Assembly: GCF_018474025.1 (NCBI RefSeq)
Contig: NZ_JAHCTA010000010.1
Coordinates: forward strand, 1 to 64,000
Reading direction: 5' to 3'
Length of the DNA: 64,000 bases
Source of the DNA: Alteromonas oceanisediminis
Lineage (GTDB): Bacteria; Pseudomonadota; Gammaproteobacteria; Enterobacterales; Alteromonadaceae
Part shown: in pieces, positions 45,967 to 55,041 of the stretch
Layout of the letters: each line of letters starts with the position of its first letter
Position numbering within the stretch: position 1 is the stretch's first letter
Program-made: the position numbers and the translations under genes
The notes under the pieces: model-generated
Told to the model about the DNA's origin: nothing
Seen by the model: only the letters and a program-made list of their open reading frames with translations
Database searches by the model: none

Positions 45967-46839
45967 ATGTCTGAACCTAACAATAACCCGCAGCGCATCT
46001 CATTAACCACCAGCGACGGCCAGGCCCTTGTCGGCCTGCATTACCAAGCGTCCCAGCCGGTTGGGGTGATCATCGTCGCCAGTGCGACTGGCGTTCCACA
46101 AGGGTTTTATCGAAAATTTGCGCTTGAAGCAGTAGCACGACACTATGATGTCGTCACGTTTGATTATCGCGGCATCGGTGAAAGCGCACCTCAGTCGCTG
46201 CGCGGGTACGACATGAATTATCGGGATTGGGGGCGCTACGACCTGTCAGCAGCCATTGAATACGCCGTTCAAACCAATCTGCCTCGTTTTTTGGTCGGTC
46301 ATTCGTACGGTGGGCACGCACTGGGATTAGCACAAAACCATGGCGAACTGAGCGCAGCGTACACATTTGGCACTGGGGCGGGATGGCATGGCTGGATGCC
46401 TAAATCAGAGCAAGTTCGCGTTCTTCTACTCTGGCATATCATCGCTCCCATTATTGTTGGACTGAAAGGCTATTTGGGCTGGAGCATATTGGGTATGGGT
46501 GAAGACCTGCCCAAAGGCGTGTATACCCAGTGGAAACGGTGGTGTGGGTTTCCACATTATTTTTTCGATGACCCAGATACGCCCGAAATGAAAGCGCAGT
46601 TCTCACAGGTACGAGTTCCCATCACAGCCGCCAATGCCATGGACGATAAATGGGCCATGCCGGCATCGCGCGATGCGTTTATGCCGTTTTATAGCGCCGC
46701 AGCACTACGCAGTGTGGATATAGCCCCTGCTAATGCAGGGCTCGATTCAATTGGGCACATGGGTTACTTTCGCAGTGCTGCTAGCTCGCTGTGGCAGGAT
46801 ACGTTTGAGTTTTTTGAACGGCATACGCCCACGCAATAG
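45967..46839 (+). CDS. Alpha/beta-hydrolase-fold protein
   Basis: From ATG 45967 (a GTG at 45949 is in frame) the protein has 290 residues. It has an oxyanion-side motif HYDVVTFDYRGIGES, the nucleophile elbow LVGHSYGGHALGLA with the catalytic Ser, and a late His in GLDSIGHMGYFR. Between them is a cap region with hydrophobic stretch (LLLWHIIAPIIVGLKGYLGW). The substrate is unknown. The gene sits behind a MerR-type promoter, so it is probably induced by some small molecule. Confidence 0.88.
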   Translation: MSEPNNNPQRISLTTSDGQALVGLHYQASQPVGVIIVASATGVPQGFYRKFALEAVARHYDVVTFDYRGIGESAPQSLRGYDMNYRDWGRYDLSAAIEYAVQTNLPRFLVGHSYGGHALGLAQNHGELSAAYTFGTGAGWHGWMPKSEQVRVLLLWHIIAPIIVGLKGYLGWSILGMGEDLPKGVYTQWKRWCGFPHYFFDDPDTPEMKAQFSQVRVPITAANAMDDKWAMPASRDAFMPFYSAAALRSVDIAPANAGLDSIGHMGYFRSAASSLWQDTFEFFERHTPTQ

Positions 46840-46840
46840 T

Positions 46841-47314
46841 CTAGGGCTGCATAGACTCTGCGTGCGCGGCGAGCCGGTCGATCAACTCACTAAACTGATG
46901 CCGTTCCTGCGAAGACAAACAACTTAACAACTTTTCTTCATACGCATAAGAAAGCGGTACGATTTCCTGATAAACCGTCTGCCCGGTATCAGACAACCGG
47001 ATCTCTGAGCGACGCCTGTCATCCTCTGCTATCGTACGAACTATCAGGTGTCGATTTAACAATTTACTGATTGCCCGGCTAAGTATCGACTTTTCAATTT
47101 GCGTTTTCACTGAGATCTCATCTGCCGAGATACCACTATGCTCTCCCAGAACCGCCATGATGCGCCACTCAGTAATCGACAGCGCAAATTTGTCTTTGTA
47201 GGTCTGCGCAATGATGCCGCTGACCTTGTTGGACAGGATTGATAGTCGATACGGCAGGAACCGTGCGAGATTTAACTGATTAGGCATACTGCGATGTGAT
47301 GATGGTGCTGTCAT
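46841..47314 (-). CDS. MarR-family regulator of the hpd operon
   Basis: Starting at ATG 47314 (an in-frame ATG at 47437 would place the N terminus across its own operators), the protein has 157 residues. The winged-helix core is evident: ITEWRIMAVLGEHSGISADE, KSILSRAISKLLNRHLIVRT and DDRRRSEIRLSDTG (the wing). Flanking dimerisation helices are present. MarR proteins are usually repressors released by an aromatic ligand. It is divergent from hpd, and two 18-bp palindromes lie between them, so it likely controls the tyrosine-catabolism operon, as HmgR-type regulators do elsewhere. Confidence 0.9.
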   Translation of the reverse strand: MTAPSSHRSMPNQLNLARFLPYRLSILSNKVSGIIAQTYKDKFALSITEWRIMAVLGEHSGISADEISVKTQIEKSILSRAISKLLNRHLIVRTIAEDDRRRSEIRLSDTGQTVYQEIVPLSYAYEEKLLSCLSSQERHQFSELIDRLAAHAESMQP

Positions 47315-47370
47315 GGAGTCACTGCCTTTAAGGTAACGCTGAATGATTAAATAACCGCTTAGCTTGACAA

Positions 47371-47409
47371 TAGTTGTATTAGCAACTAATTTAGTTGTCA
47401 TAGCAACTA
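47371..47409. promoter_or_regulatory. Twin MarR operators between the regulator and hpd
   Basis: TAGTTGTATTAGCAACTA (47371-47388) and TAGTTGTCATAGCAACTA (47392-47409) are 18-bp palindromes with arms TAGTTG/CAACTA, 21 bp centre to centre, two helical turns. They lie 53-91 bp before hpd and between the divergent starts, which suits a repressor acting on both genes. Confidence 0.85.
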
Positions 47410-47461
47410 TTAACGTACAAATGCGCGTGATAGTCAAATTTCACATGATTGAGGTACCACG

Positions 47462-48550
47462 ATGACTGATTTATTTGAAAACCCTATGGGATTAGACGGT
47501 TTCGAGTTTGTTGAGTTCACAGCACCCAAAAAAGGTGTCCTTGAGCCTATTTTTGAAACCATGGGTTTCACAAAAGTGGCAAACCACAAGTCAAAAGATG
47601 TGGCATTGTGGCGTCAGGGCGATATTAATTTCATCACAAACTATGAGCCTAAAAGCCCTGCAGCATATTACGCTGAAGAGCATGGCCCTTCAGCCTGTGG
47701 CATGGCGTTTCGTGTTAAAGATGCACAGTTTGCCTACAACGAAGCGTTGCGCAAAGGCGCACAGCCGGTCGAGATGTACACCGGCCCAATGGAGCTTCGT
47801 TTGCCGGCAATCAAAGGTATTGGCGGTGCTGCCTTATACTTGATTGATCGCTATAAAGAAGGCGAAACCATTTATGACATCGACTTTGAATGGATTGAGG
47901 GCGTTGACCGTCATCCAGAAGGCTGCGGTTTCCATACACTCGATCACCTTACTCACAATGTATACCGTGGTCGCATGGGCTACTGGGCTGATTTTTACAC
48001 TAACCTGTTTAACTTCCGCGAAATTCGCTACTTTGATATCAAAGGCGAGTACACCGGTTTGCTGTCTAAAGCGATGACTGCTCCAGACGGTAAAATTCGC
48101 ATTCCGCTCAATGAAGAAGCCGGCGGTGGCGGCGGTGGCCAGATTGAAGAATTCTTGATGGCGTATAATGGCGAAGGGATCCAGCACATCGCATTTGCGT
48201 GTGATGACCTGCTAGCATGTTGGGATCGCCTCAAGGCGCAGGGCACCAAATTTATGACCGCCCCTCCGGCAACGTATTATGAAATGCTGGAAGAACGTCT
48301 ACCTAATCATGGTGAGCCCGTCGACGAATTGCAGAGCCGTGGCATCTTACTGGATGGCACCACCGAAGGCGGCCAGCCACGTTTACTGCTGCAAATTTTT
48401 TCTGAAACATTGCTGGGCCCAGTATTCTTTGAATTTATTCAACGCAAGCAAGATGATGGATTCGGTGAAGGAAATTTTAAGGCGTTATTTGAATCTATCG
48501 AGCGAGACCAAGTCGCACGTGGTGTTATCAAATCAAAAGAGGACGCGTAA
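47462..48550 (+). CDS. hpd: 4-hydroxyphenylpyruvate dioxygenase
   Basis: The enzyme converts 4-hydroxyphenylpyruvate to homogentisate in tyrosine breakdown, using Fe(II). The 362-residue length fits bacterial forms. The C-terminal barrel carries the iron ligands: His in TLDHLTHNV, His in [11 protein letters not shown] and Glu in [23 protein letters not shown] is also typical. The start has GAGGT upstream. It is the first gene of an operon with a VOC protein (2 bp gap) and a FAH-family gene. Confidence 0.96.
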   Translation: MTDLFENPMGLDGFEFVEFTAPKKGVLEPIFETMGFTKVANHKSKDVALWRQGDINFITNYEPKSPAAYYAEEHGPSACGMAFRVKDAQFAYNEALRKGAQPVEMYTGPMELRLPAIKGIGGAALYLIDRYKEGETIYDIDFEWIEGVDRHPEGCGFHTLDHLTHNVYRGRMGYWADFYTNLFNFREIRYFDIKGEYTGLLSKAMTAPDGKIRIPLNEEAGGGGGGQIEEFLMAYNGEGIQHIAFACDDLLACWDRLKAQGTKFMTAPPATYYEMLEERLPNHGEPVDELQSRGILLDGTTEGGQPRLLLQIFSETLLGPVFFEFIQRKQDDGFGEGNFKALFESIERDQVARGVIKSKEDA

Positions 48551-48552
48551 TT

Positions 48553-49116
48553 ATGGCAGACTCACCTTTGTCACTTTCTCGTATCCATCATGTAGCATAC
48601 CGCTGCAAGGATGCCAAGGAGACGGTCGAATTCTATCAGACCATGCTCGATATGGATTTTCAATTGGCAATCGCAGAGGATAAAGTGCCTTCAACGCAAG
48701 CGCCAGATCCCTACATGCACGTGTTTCTAGACGCGGGTAACGGCAACGTTCTGGCTTTCTTTGAACTGCCAAACTCGCCAGAAATGGGTCGCGATGGAAA
48801 TACGCCAGAATGGGTTCAGCACATTGCTTTTGAAGTAGAATCTATGGACACACTGTTAGCTGCCAAAGCACGATTGGAAGCCAACGATATCAAGGTGCTT
48901 GGCCCGACCGATCACGGTATTTTTAAATCCATTTATTTCTTCGATCCCAATGGTCATCGGATTGAATTAGCCGCAAACACCCACACACCTGAAATGATGG
49001 CAGAGTTAAAACGCGTTGCTCCTGCCATGCTGGCAGAGTGGTCAGAAACGAAAAAAGCGCCGAAACATGCTGATTGGCTGCACAATGGCCAAGGCTTTCC
49101 AGGAGGAAATCAATGA
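48553..49116 (+). CDS. VOC-family protein in the tyrosine-catabolism operon
   Basis: The 187-residue protein is a single vicinal-oxygen-chelate domain: LSRIHHVAYRCKDAKETVEF, MLDMDFQLAI, VQHIAFEVESMDTLLAA and SIYFFDPNGHRIELA, with His and Glu metal ligands. A helical tail of 40 residues follows. Such folds include glyoxalases and extradiol dioxygenases. It lies between hpd and a FAH-family gene, where homogentisate dioxygenase (hmgA) would be expected, and no cupin-type hmgA is in this cluster. It may act on the pathway, but its reaction is not known. Confidence 0.85.
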   Translation: MADSPLSLSRIHHVAYRCKDAKETVEFYQTMLDMDFQLAIAEDKVPSTQAPDPYMHVFLDAGNGNVLAFFELPNSPEMGRDGNTPEWVQHIAFEVESMDTLLAAKARLEANDIKVLGPTDHGIFKSIYFFDPNGHRIELAANTHTPEMMAELKRVAPAMLAEWSETKKAPKHADWLHNGQGFPGGNQ

Positions 49117-50123
49117 AACTAGCGAGCTTGAAACACGGTAGAGATGGCAAATTAGTTGTCGTCAATGCGGCATTAACCCGCATGCTTGATGCAACTGACG
49201 TAGCACCGACTTTGCAAAATGCCCTGGATAACTGGGACGACGTACAACCTAAGCTACAAGCCTTGGCTGACCAACTTGAATCAAGCGATTCAGAGGGGGA
49301 GGCATTCGATCAAACGCAATGTGCTTCTCCATTGCCTCGCGCCTATCAATGGGCCGACGGAAGCGCCTATGTCAATCATGTAGAATTAGTCAGAAAAGCC
49401 AGAAATGCTGAAATGCCGGAGAGCTTCTGGACTGATCCACTGATGTATCAAGGCGGTTCAGACAGTTTTATTGGTCCAAGAGACAATATTGTTATGCCAC
49501 AGGACGAAGGCTTCGGTATCGATTTTGAAGCTGAGGTTGCCGTGGTCACGGGCGATGTTCCTATGGGCGTATCTGCTGAGGATGCCTTGGATTATGTGCG
49601 CTTGATTATGATTGTAAACGACGTGTCTTTACGAGGCTTGATCCCGGGCGAACTTGCCAAAGGCTTTGGTTTCTTTCAATCTAAGCCTTCCAGTGCGTTC
49701 AGCCCGGTTTGCGTAACGCCTGATACACTCGGTGATCGCTGGCAGGGCGGCAAACTCTCGCTGCCGCTGGTGTCTCACCTTAACGGCGAAATTTTCGGTA
49801 AACCTGAAGCTGGCGTCGATATGACATTCGATTTTGGCCAATTGATCGCTCATGCAGCACGGACTCGACCGTTGGCAGCCGGAACGATTATCGGTTCTGG
49901 TACGGTATCAAACAAATTGGATGGTGGCCCCGGCAAACATGTTGCGAATGGTGGTGTAGGTTATAGCTGTATCGCCGAGGTACGTATGATCGAAACTATT
50001 CAAGACGGTAAACCAACAACCCCATTTATGAAGTTCGGGGATTCGGTGAGTATTGAGATGTTCGACCAAGAGGGTCAATCCCTGTTTGGCCAGATCGCGC
50101 AAACCGTCGAACAGGCCAAATAA
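49113..50123 (+). CDS. Fumarylacetoacetate hydrolase family protein
   Basis: The start at ATG 49113 overlaps the VOC stop (ATGA) and has AGGAGG eight bases upstream; a longer in-frame start at 49074 is rejected. The 336-residue protein carries YQGGSDSFIGPRD, the metal-binding DFEAEVAVVTGD (Glu pair), IMIVNDVSLRGLIPGELAKG, FFQSKPSSAFSPVCVTPD and GTIIGSGTVSN. These fit FAH-family hydrolases that split fumarylacetoacetate into fumarate and acetoacetate at the end of tyrosine breakdown. The maleylacetoacetate isomerase gene is not adjacent. Confidence 0.93.
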   Translation: MKLASLKHGRDGKLVVVNAALTRMLDATDVAPTLQNALDNWDDVQPKLQALADQLESSDSEGEAFDQTQCASPLPRAYQWADGSAYVNHVELVRKARNAEMPESFWTDPLMYQGGSDSFIGPRDNIVMPQDEGFGIDFEAEVAVVTGDVPMGVSAEDALDYVRLIMIVNDVSLRGLIPGELAKGFGFFQSKPSSAFSPVCVTPDTLGDRWQGGKLSLPLVSHLNGEIFGKPEAGVDMTFDFGQLIAHAARTRPLAAGTIIGSGTVSNKLDGGPGKHVANGGVGYSCIAEVRMIETIQDGKPTTPFMKFGDSVSIEMFDQEGQSLFGQIAQTVEQAK

Positions 50124-50160
50124 CGCCGCTTCCTGCCACGAAGCGATTGTTTGCAATGTT

Positions 50161-50198
50161 AACGAGCGCAGTTTGGGATTCGCCAAGCTGCGCTCGTT
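50161..50198 (+). terminator. Hairpin after the hpd operon
   Basis: Perfect 11-bp arms AACGAGCGCAG (50161-50171) and CTGCGCTCGTT (50188-50198) surround a 16-base loop, 37 bp after the fah stop. A short T-containing stretch follows. It is probably the operon terminator. Confidence 0.6.
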
Positions 50199-50243
50199 TA
50201 GTCTATACTTCGGCAAGTTGCCCACTTATCGTGCTTACTGCTT

Positions 50244-51461
50244 TTGACCTACACGCGCCTGTTTTTAAGTTGTCTTGCTGCTGCTGTGCTCACCGCGTCA
50301 GCCTCGTCGAGGTGTGTGGCAGAATCGTTAACGATTTGGTCAGCCTCAGAACAACTAGAAGATGTTCTCACTGAACTTGCCGCAACATTTTCCACACAGA
50401 ACCCTCACCAGCACGTCACTATTGTGACACTGCCTAACGAGGAATTAAAAACATCGATAGTGAAAACAGTGATGGCCGGTAATGCGCCTGACATCGCTAT
50501 TTTTTCATCCGACAATCTGGTTTATGCCAATGTGATGAAGCTTAGTGCGATTGATCCCGAGACAGCGTCGCTGCGCATTGCGCCCTTTCTCACTGAGCAG
50601 GAAATGGCTGCACTTCAAGTAGACTCCATTTTTTACGGTATTCCTCTCCAGCGCTATAGTCGATTATTGATGTTGTATAACAAACGGTTGGTACAAACCC
50701 CAGCTTGCTCGTGGGAGGCTCTCATCGCCCAAGCCGCACATTTTCGAGAAAATCGCCTGTTGCCTGTGGGCGTGCTGTATGCCGAGCCCTATTGGTTTGC
50801 TCACTTTGTCAGTGTATTCGACGGAAAATTCGTTCAAAATGGCAAGCCTGCTCTGGATTCACCGGCGGTGGCGCAGGCGTTGGATTTCTTTCGTTCATTG
50901 GCTACTAAAGGCGTGATTGACGATCAATGTGGCTACGACTGTGTTTCAGTCGACTTCTTTAATGGCAAAGTTGCCTACGCACTCAACGGTGTCTGGTCGC
51001 TGCGAAAAGCTCACAAAGCGCTGGGTGATGATCTGGGTATTGCGCCGTTGCCGTCCTATCGAGGTAATCAGATGACAGCGCTTTCTTCACTGGTGGCGTT
51101 GTCGTTTCCGAACAACAGTTTGACAGGTGAGAACGGGCCGGCGATCCATCAATTCGTTGAGTTCCTGCAAACTGAAGAAGCCCAGCGCGCGTTGTTGCGT
51201 GAAACCCATAGTTGGCCACTTGACGACAAAATAATTGAAAGTCCTTCTATGGTGCCTCTCGTGCATGCACAGCGCCAACTCAGTAGTGAAATTGTACTGA
51301 TGCCGGCGAGTAGAGCATTTGTGTCTATCTGGAGCGGAATGCGACGCGGCCTAAAGCTGCATCAACGACAGCGTTTATCGGCTCAGGCTAGTGCCGATTT
51401 TATGCAGAAACAGGCATTGATTGACTTTCACAAGATGTCACAAAGTGAGCGCTCGAACTGA
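50244..51461 (+). CDS. Extracellular solute-binding protein paired with a sensor kinase
   Basis: The 405-residue protein, apparently from a TTG start at 50244, has a signal peptide (LSCLAAAVLTASASSRCVA). A family-1 sugar-type binding fold follows: LTIWSASEQLEDVLTELAAT, VKTVMAGNAPDIAIFSSDNL, YGIPLQRYSRLLMLYNKRL and GKVAYALNGVWSLRKAHK. No ABC transporter genes are near. Its stop overlaps the ATG of a membrane histidine kinase (TGATG), so its likely role is ligand delivery to that kinase in the periplasm. Confidence 0.88.
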   Translation: MTYTRLFLSCLAAAVLTASASSRCVAESLTIWSASEQLEDVLTELAATFSTQNPHQHVTIVTLPNEELKTSIVKTVMAGNAPDIAIFSSDNLVYANVMKLSAIDPETASLRIAPFLTEQEMAALQVDSIFYGIPLQRYSRLLMLYNKRLVQTPACSWEALIAQAAHFRENRLLPVGVLYAEPYWFAHFVSVFDGKFVQNGKPALDSPAVAQALDFFRSLATKGVIDDQCGYDCVSVDFFNGKVAYALNGVWSLRKAHKALGDDLGIAPLPSYRGNQMTALSSLVALSFPNNSLTGENGPAIHQFVEFLQTEEAQRALLRETHSWPLDDKIIESPSMVPLVHAQRQLSSEIVLMPASRAFVSIWSGMRRGLKLHQRQRLSAQASADFMQKQALIDFHKMSQSERSN

Positions 51462-53401
51462 TGCGAAGGCCTCGTTTCAGTCTTAAAGTGATTTTGATAA
51501 CACAATACGTGTTATGTGCGCTATTGCCACTTGTTGTGATCAGTGCGGTGCTGATATCAAGTTTTCGAAATATCCAGATTGATGAGCAGATAGAGAAACA
51601 ACAGGCGATTGCTGACTCTGTGATGCAAGGCGCGAGGTTTGCGTTGGAGCGAGCTGAATTGTCGTTAGTGCAAACCAGTCGCGACACCAATGTGGCGCTA
51701 GCCGGTCAATCTGCGCTATTTGGCTACAGTGCTGCTAACGCATTGAACGAGCATGTGAATAGTCACCATTTTGTGGCTGCTGCGGTATTGATCGATAATC
51801 AGGGCAATATCGTCGAAGCCTATCCAGAAGATGCCTTGTTGTTGGATGTTTATCCGTTGAAGCAGCGTGAACTACTCGATCCACACTCTGCGGCACATGG
51901 CGCAAATATTGATGTCATCAGTCATCCTCAATTTGCCATGCAGCTAAGACGTTTTACACGCCCACACAGCGTTAATACAGAAGATGAAACGGGGATTTTG
52001 GTGATTTCAGCGCCGCTTTATGTCAGTGAGACGGAGGTGCTTGACTCCCGAAGTAGTCATACGGGTACGCTAGTATCACTGGTACTTTTTAGCGACCTCG
52101 CCAAGCTGATTTATCAACGAAGTGGCAATCTGCTACTCGACAGTATTTCGATAGGTAGCAGTGCGATAGATGTTTATCAAGATATCATGCCGCAAGACAG
52201 TATTCGCACAACGGCTTCAATGCTCGTTCCGCTCAGCGATATCGCCGTTGAAGCACGGTTTTATCGCACCGAAGACGATGCGCTTTCTGCGGTTGATGGC
52301 TTAACGTTGGAGTATACCGTTTACACGTCTGCCGCAATGCTAGTGTTCATTCTTCTCGGCTGGTTGTTTGTCAGGTTGGAGCTAAAACCTATTGAACAAT
52401 TGAATGCCATCGTTGCGCAATTTGGCAGTGGCGATTTCTCTGCGCACAACAAGCGCTTTCGGTTTGTGGAGATTGACCGAGTTGCTGTTTTGCTGGAGCA
52501 CATGGCGAGTAACATAAAAGAGTTTCAGCAAAACCTTGAACGCAAAGTGCAGTTGCGTACTGAAGAACTGGAAAATGCAGTGATTGATGTGAAGAAAGTT
52601 AACCGCGAGTTAATTAGAACCCAAAATCAATTGGTCGAGTCAGAAAAGATGTCGCAAATAGGCGTTTTGGTTGCGGGCGTTGCGCATGAAGTGAATACGC
52701 CCATTGGCGTTTGTGTCACGGCAACCAGTATTTTAGAGGAGCGATTAGCGGCGCTCAAAAAAGCGTATGCGAACAATAATATCTCACGAAAGGATCTCGA
52801 TGATTTCATCGAAAACGCCAGCAATTGCGTGGACATCCTAACCAAAAATACTGAGCGGGCGGCCGAGCTGATCCAAAGTTTTAAGGCGGTTTCGGTTGAT
52901 CAATCCAGCGACAGAAAACGTGAAATACAGCTACACGACTATTTAGAATTGATCGTGCGTAGTCTTCAAAAAGACATTGAACGCCATCAGATAAGCGTGA
53001 ATTTTTCAGGAAACACTCATCAACGAATAGAGACCTATCCCGGCGCGCTGAGTCAGATCATCAGCAACCTGATACTCAACTCAATAAAGCATGGCTTTTC
53101 AGGCACCGATATCAAGCACAGAGCCATATCCATTGACGTTACGCTCTCACAGAGCGAGGAGCTTAGCATCGTATTCAGCGACAACGGCAAGGGCGTAAAA
53201 CCTGAGAACTTGCCTAAACTCTTCGAGCCCTTTTACACAACCAGCCGCCAATCTGGCGGCAGCGGACTAGGTCTCAGTATCGTGTATAACTTAGCGACAC
53301 AACGGTTAGGCGGAAAAATCCGCTGTTTCAATCCGCAGGATTCGGGGCTTTCTATCGCCATTACCTTTCCAGTAAGGCACTTAGAGCAACTCGCTTCCTA
53401 A
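51461..53401 (+). CDS. Membrane sensor histidine kinase (Cache-like sensor)
   Basis: The 646-residue protein has an N-terminal membrane helix (LCALLPLVVISAVLISSF), an extracytoplasmic region of about 240 residues resembling a double-Cache sensor, and a second helix (TVYTSAAMLVFILLGWLFV). A HAMP-like segment, a coiled coil and a HisKA region with His in VLVAGVAHEVNTPIGV follow, then a HATPase with LILNSIKHGFSG, DNGKGVKPEN and GGSGLGLSIV. It is co-translated with the upstream binding protein. No response regulator is adjacent, so its partner must be elsewhere. Confidence 0.93.
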   Translation: MRRPRFSLKVILITQYVLCALLPLVVISAVLISSFRNIQIDEQIEKQQAIADSVMQGARFALERAELSLVQTSRDTNVALAGQSALFGYSAANALNEHVNSHHFVAAAVLIDNQGNIVEAYPEDALLLDVYPLKQRELLDPHSAAHGANIDVISHPQFAMQLRRFTRPHSVNTEDETGILVISAPLYVSETEVLDSRSSHTGTLVSLVLFSDLAKLIYQRSGNLLLDSISIGSSAIDVYQDIMPQDSIRTTASMLVPLSDIAVEARFYRTEDDALSAVDGLTLEYTVYTSAAMLVFILLGWLFVRLELKPIEQLNAIVAQFGSGDFSAHNKRFRFVEIDRVAVLLEHMASNIKEFQQNLERKVQLRTEELENAVIDVKKVNRELIRTQNQLVESEKMSQIGVLVAGVAHEVNTPIGVCVTATSILEERLAALKKAYANNNISRKDLDDFIENASNCVDILTKNTERAAELIQSFKAVSVDQSSDRKREIQLHDYLELIVRSLQKDIERHQISVNFSGNTHQRIETYPGALSQIISNLILNSIKHGFSGTDIKHRAISIDVTLSQSEELSIVFSDNGKGVKPENLPKLFEPFYTTSRQSGGSGLGLSIVYNLATQRLGGKIRCFNPQDSGLSIAITFPVRHLEQLAS

Positions 53402-53436
53402 CACGTTCGTCATCGGTGCCCGCGAGATTGGCTTCG

Positions 53437-53724
53437 TTACTTAGACGCTTTGATCTTAACCACTTCGGCACTTTCGGCGCTCAAAAGCTTATCCGCCTCA
53501 GTCCCTTTCAAAATCTTACCGATACTGTCTTTGTTTTGTGCAAGGGTTAATACCAACGATTCAAGGTCAGCTTCAGACAACTCTGCGCCTTTGCTGACTA
53601 AGTAGTGCTGAAGGTTGTCGGCAACATCAAGCATCTTATCGTACTGATCAGCAGCTTTTTTATCTGCAGTAACCAACTTTTCGACTCCTTTATGAGTAAC
53701 AACATACTGTACAGTGATAGCCAT
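53437..53724 (-). CDS. yebG: YebG-family SOS protein
   Basis: The 95-residue protein begins ITVQYVVTHKGVEKLVTADK and continues KAADQYDKMLDVADNLQHYL, matching the E. coli DNA-damage-inducible YebG pattern (VEVKYVVIREG...KEADAYDKMLDTAD). YebG is induced by the SOS response; its biochemical role is not known. A perfect LexA-type box lies 57 bp upstream of the start, which supports the assignment independently. The C-terminal tail is shorter than in E. coli. Confidence 0.88.
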   Translation of the reverse strand: MAITVQYVVTHKGVEKLVTADKKAADQYDKMLDVADNLQHYLVSKGAELSEADLESLVLTLAQNKDSIGKILKGTEADKLLSAESAEVVKIKASK

Positions 53725-53780
53725 GGAATGCTCCTGTGCTTGGGTCGGTCATAATGTGTGTACAAGATTACGCCATTAAA

Positions 53781-53796
53781 CTGTATAAATAAACAG
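53781..53796. promoter_or_regulatory. LexA (SOS) box
   Basis: CTGTATAAATAAACAG matches the consensus CTGT-N8-ACAG with the AT-rich core typical of gammaproteobacterial LexA sites. It lies between yebG and the HAD gene, 57 and 22 bp from their starts, and may control both. Confidence 0.9.
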
Positions 53797-53817
53797 TTAA
53801 TTTTGGAGCGTGTTAAA

Positions 53818-54330
53818 ATGCTGCCACTTGAAAACATTGATGCGGTCATTTTCGATATGGACGGCACTCTGCTTGAATCGAATTTGGACTTCAGCCAGAT
53901 CCGGCGAGAGCTACAGTGTCCGGTTGATGAAGATGTACTGACGTTTATCGATAAACAACCTGAACACTTGCGCCATGCGGCTTCTGAGATTGTGCTGCGA
54001 CACGAGTTAGCCGATGCCTCTAACGCGCGTTGGCTAACTGGGGCATGTGAGTACATCAACGCACTGGTCGCGCAAAAAATGCCGTTGGCCATCGTGACTC
54101 GAAATAGTGTGGAAGCCACTCAAATTAAGCTCCGCAATAACAAGGTGCCGATCGATATCATCGTCACCCGCGAAGATGCGCCGCCAAAGCCGGACCCCAC
54201 GGCGCTATTGCATATTGCCAGCCTGTGGCAAATCGAACCTCATCGTATTCTGTATGTGGGCGATTATGTGTACGATGAGCACGCTGCAAAAAATGCCGGA
54301 ATGCAGTACATACACACTCCTTTTGGCTGA
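53818..54330 (+). CDS. HAD-superfamily hydrolase
   Basis: From ATG 53818 (GGAG ten bases upstream; a GTG at 53758 would span the LexA box) the protein has 170 residues. HAD motifs are visible: AVIFDMDGTLLESN (nucleophile Asp), AIVTRNS (motif II), a Lys in PPKPDPTAL and ILYVGDYVYDEHAAKNAGM (motif IV). It is a small phosphatase of the phosphoglycolate-phosphatase-like subfamily. The substrate is not evident. The adjacent LexA box suggests SOS induction together with yebG. Confidence 0.88.
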   Translation: MLPLENIDAVIFDMDGTLLESNLDFSQIRRELQCPVDEDVLTFIDKQPEHLRHAASEIVLRHELADASNARWLTGACEYINALVAQKMPLAIVTRNSVEATQIKLRNNKVPIDIIVTREDAPPKPDPTALLHIASLWQIEPHRILYVGDYVYDEHAAKNAGMQYIHTPFG

Positions 54331-55041
54331 TGTAGTCGTTGTTCTTTGTTGGACGATGCAATGCGCCTTAAGGTTGCTCGTGTGCACAAGTTAAGCGTAA
54401 AAAACGCGGCAAAGTTGACGGTTGAATTTCGTTGGCATTTCTCGACGGCGGCAGCGGCCATCAGCACCACCGATATTGAGTTAATAAGATATTGAACCTA
54501 ATCGATAACATTTAACGATGTGATGTTGCTCAAATGCTTGCCGTCCAAATGCTCTGGCAAGTTCTACCGCGATCCATAGCACCTGTGACTACACTTTTGA
54601 TTAAATAATACAGACACTGCCCATTCAGTAATGTTGGCAACTTTAGGTTTTCGAACGCGCGTGCTGGTCTGTAGTTAGGGTATTTGCCGTTCTTACCTAA
54701 TCGTGGGCTTGTCATATATATCGCCCCGGCCGCTTACTCTAGTCGCTCAACAACGTTCATGTTCTAATTTGTGCAACCTGAGAGTATTGGTAGTTAGGTC
54801 GTAAACGGATGTAATGCGAAGTTAAAGGCACTTCATCTTACCCAATCAGTTGGTGAGCTCTCTCTAAATAATGATTTTACAGGCCAACCACGAAGGTGCG
54901 ATACGGCTCATCGAGTGAAAGCGCTAATTTCGATCGAATTGAGCCGAGATAGTTCATCGACTTTAACAGGATCATGCAGATTAAATTCGCAGATGTCAGT
55001 TGTCGGCTATGATAGGAGGCATTTCATGCAACTAAATCTCG
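54331..55041. other. 711-bp stretch without a recognisable gene
   Basis: Short frames on either strand (for example 54530-54715 minus) lack ribosome sites and familiar motifs. I see no tRNA, IS end or strong terminator. The stretch may hold decayed coding sequence; a fragment near 54527-54590 could encode an IAVELARAFGRQAFEQHH-like peptide on the minus strand but belongs to nothing I recognise. Confidence 0.5.

Noticed and set aside
54530-54715. Minus-strand frame of 61 codons in the gene-poor stretch
   Set aside because: No ribosome site, no recognisable motif and no neighbour to support it.
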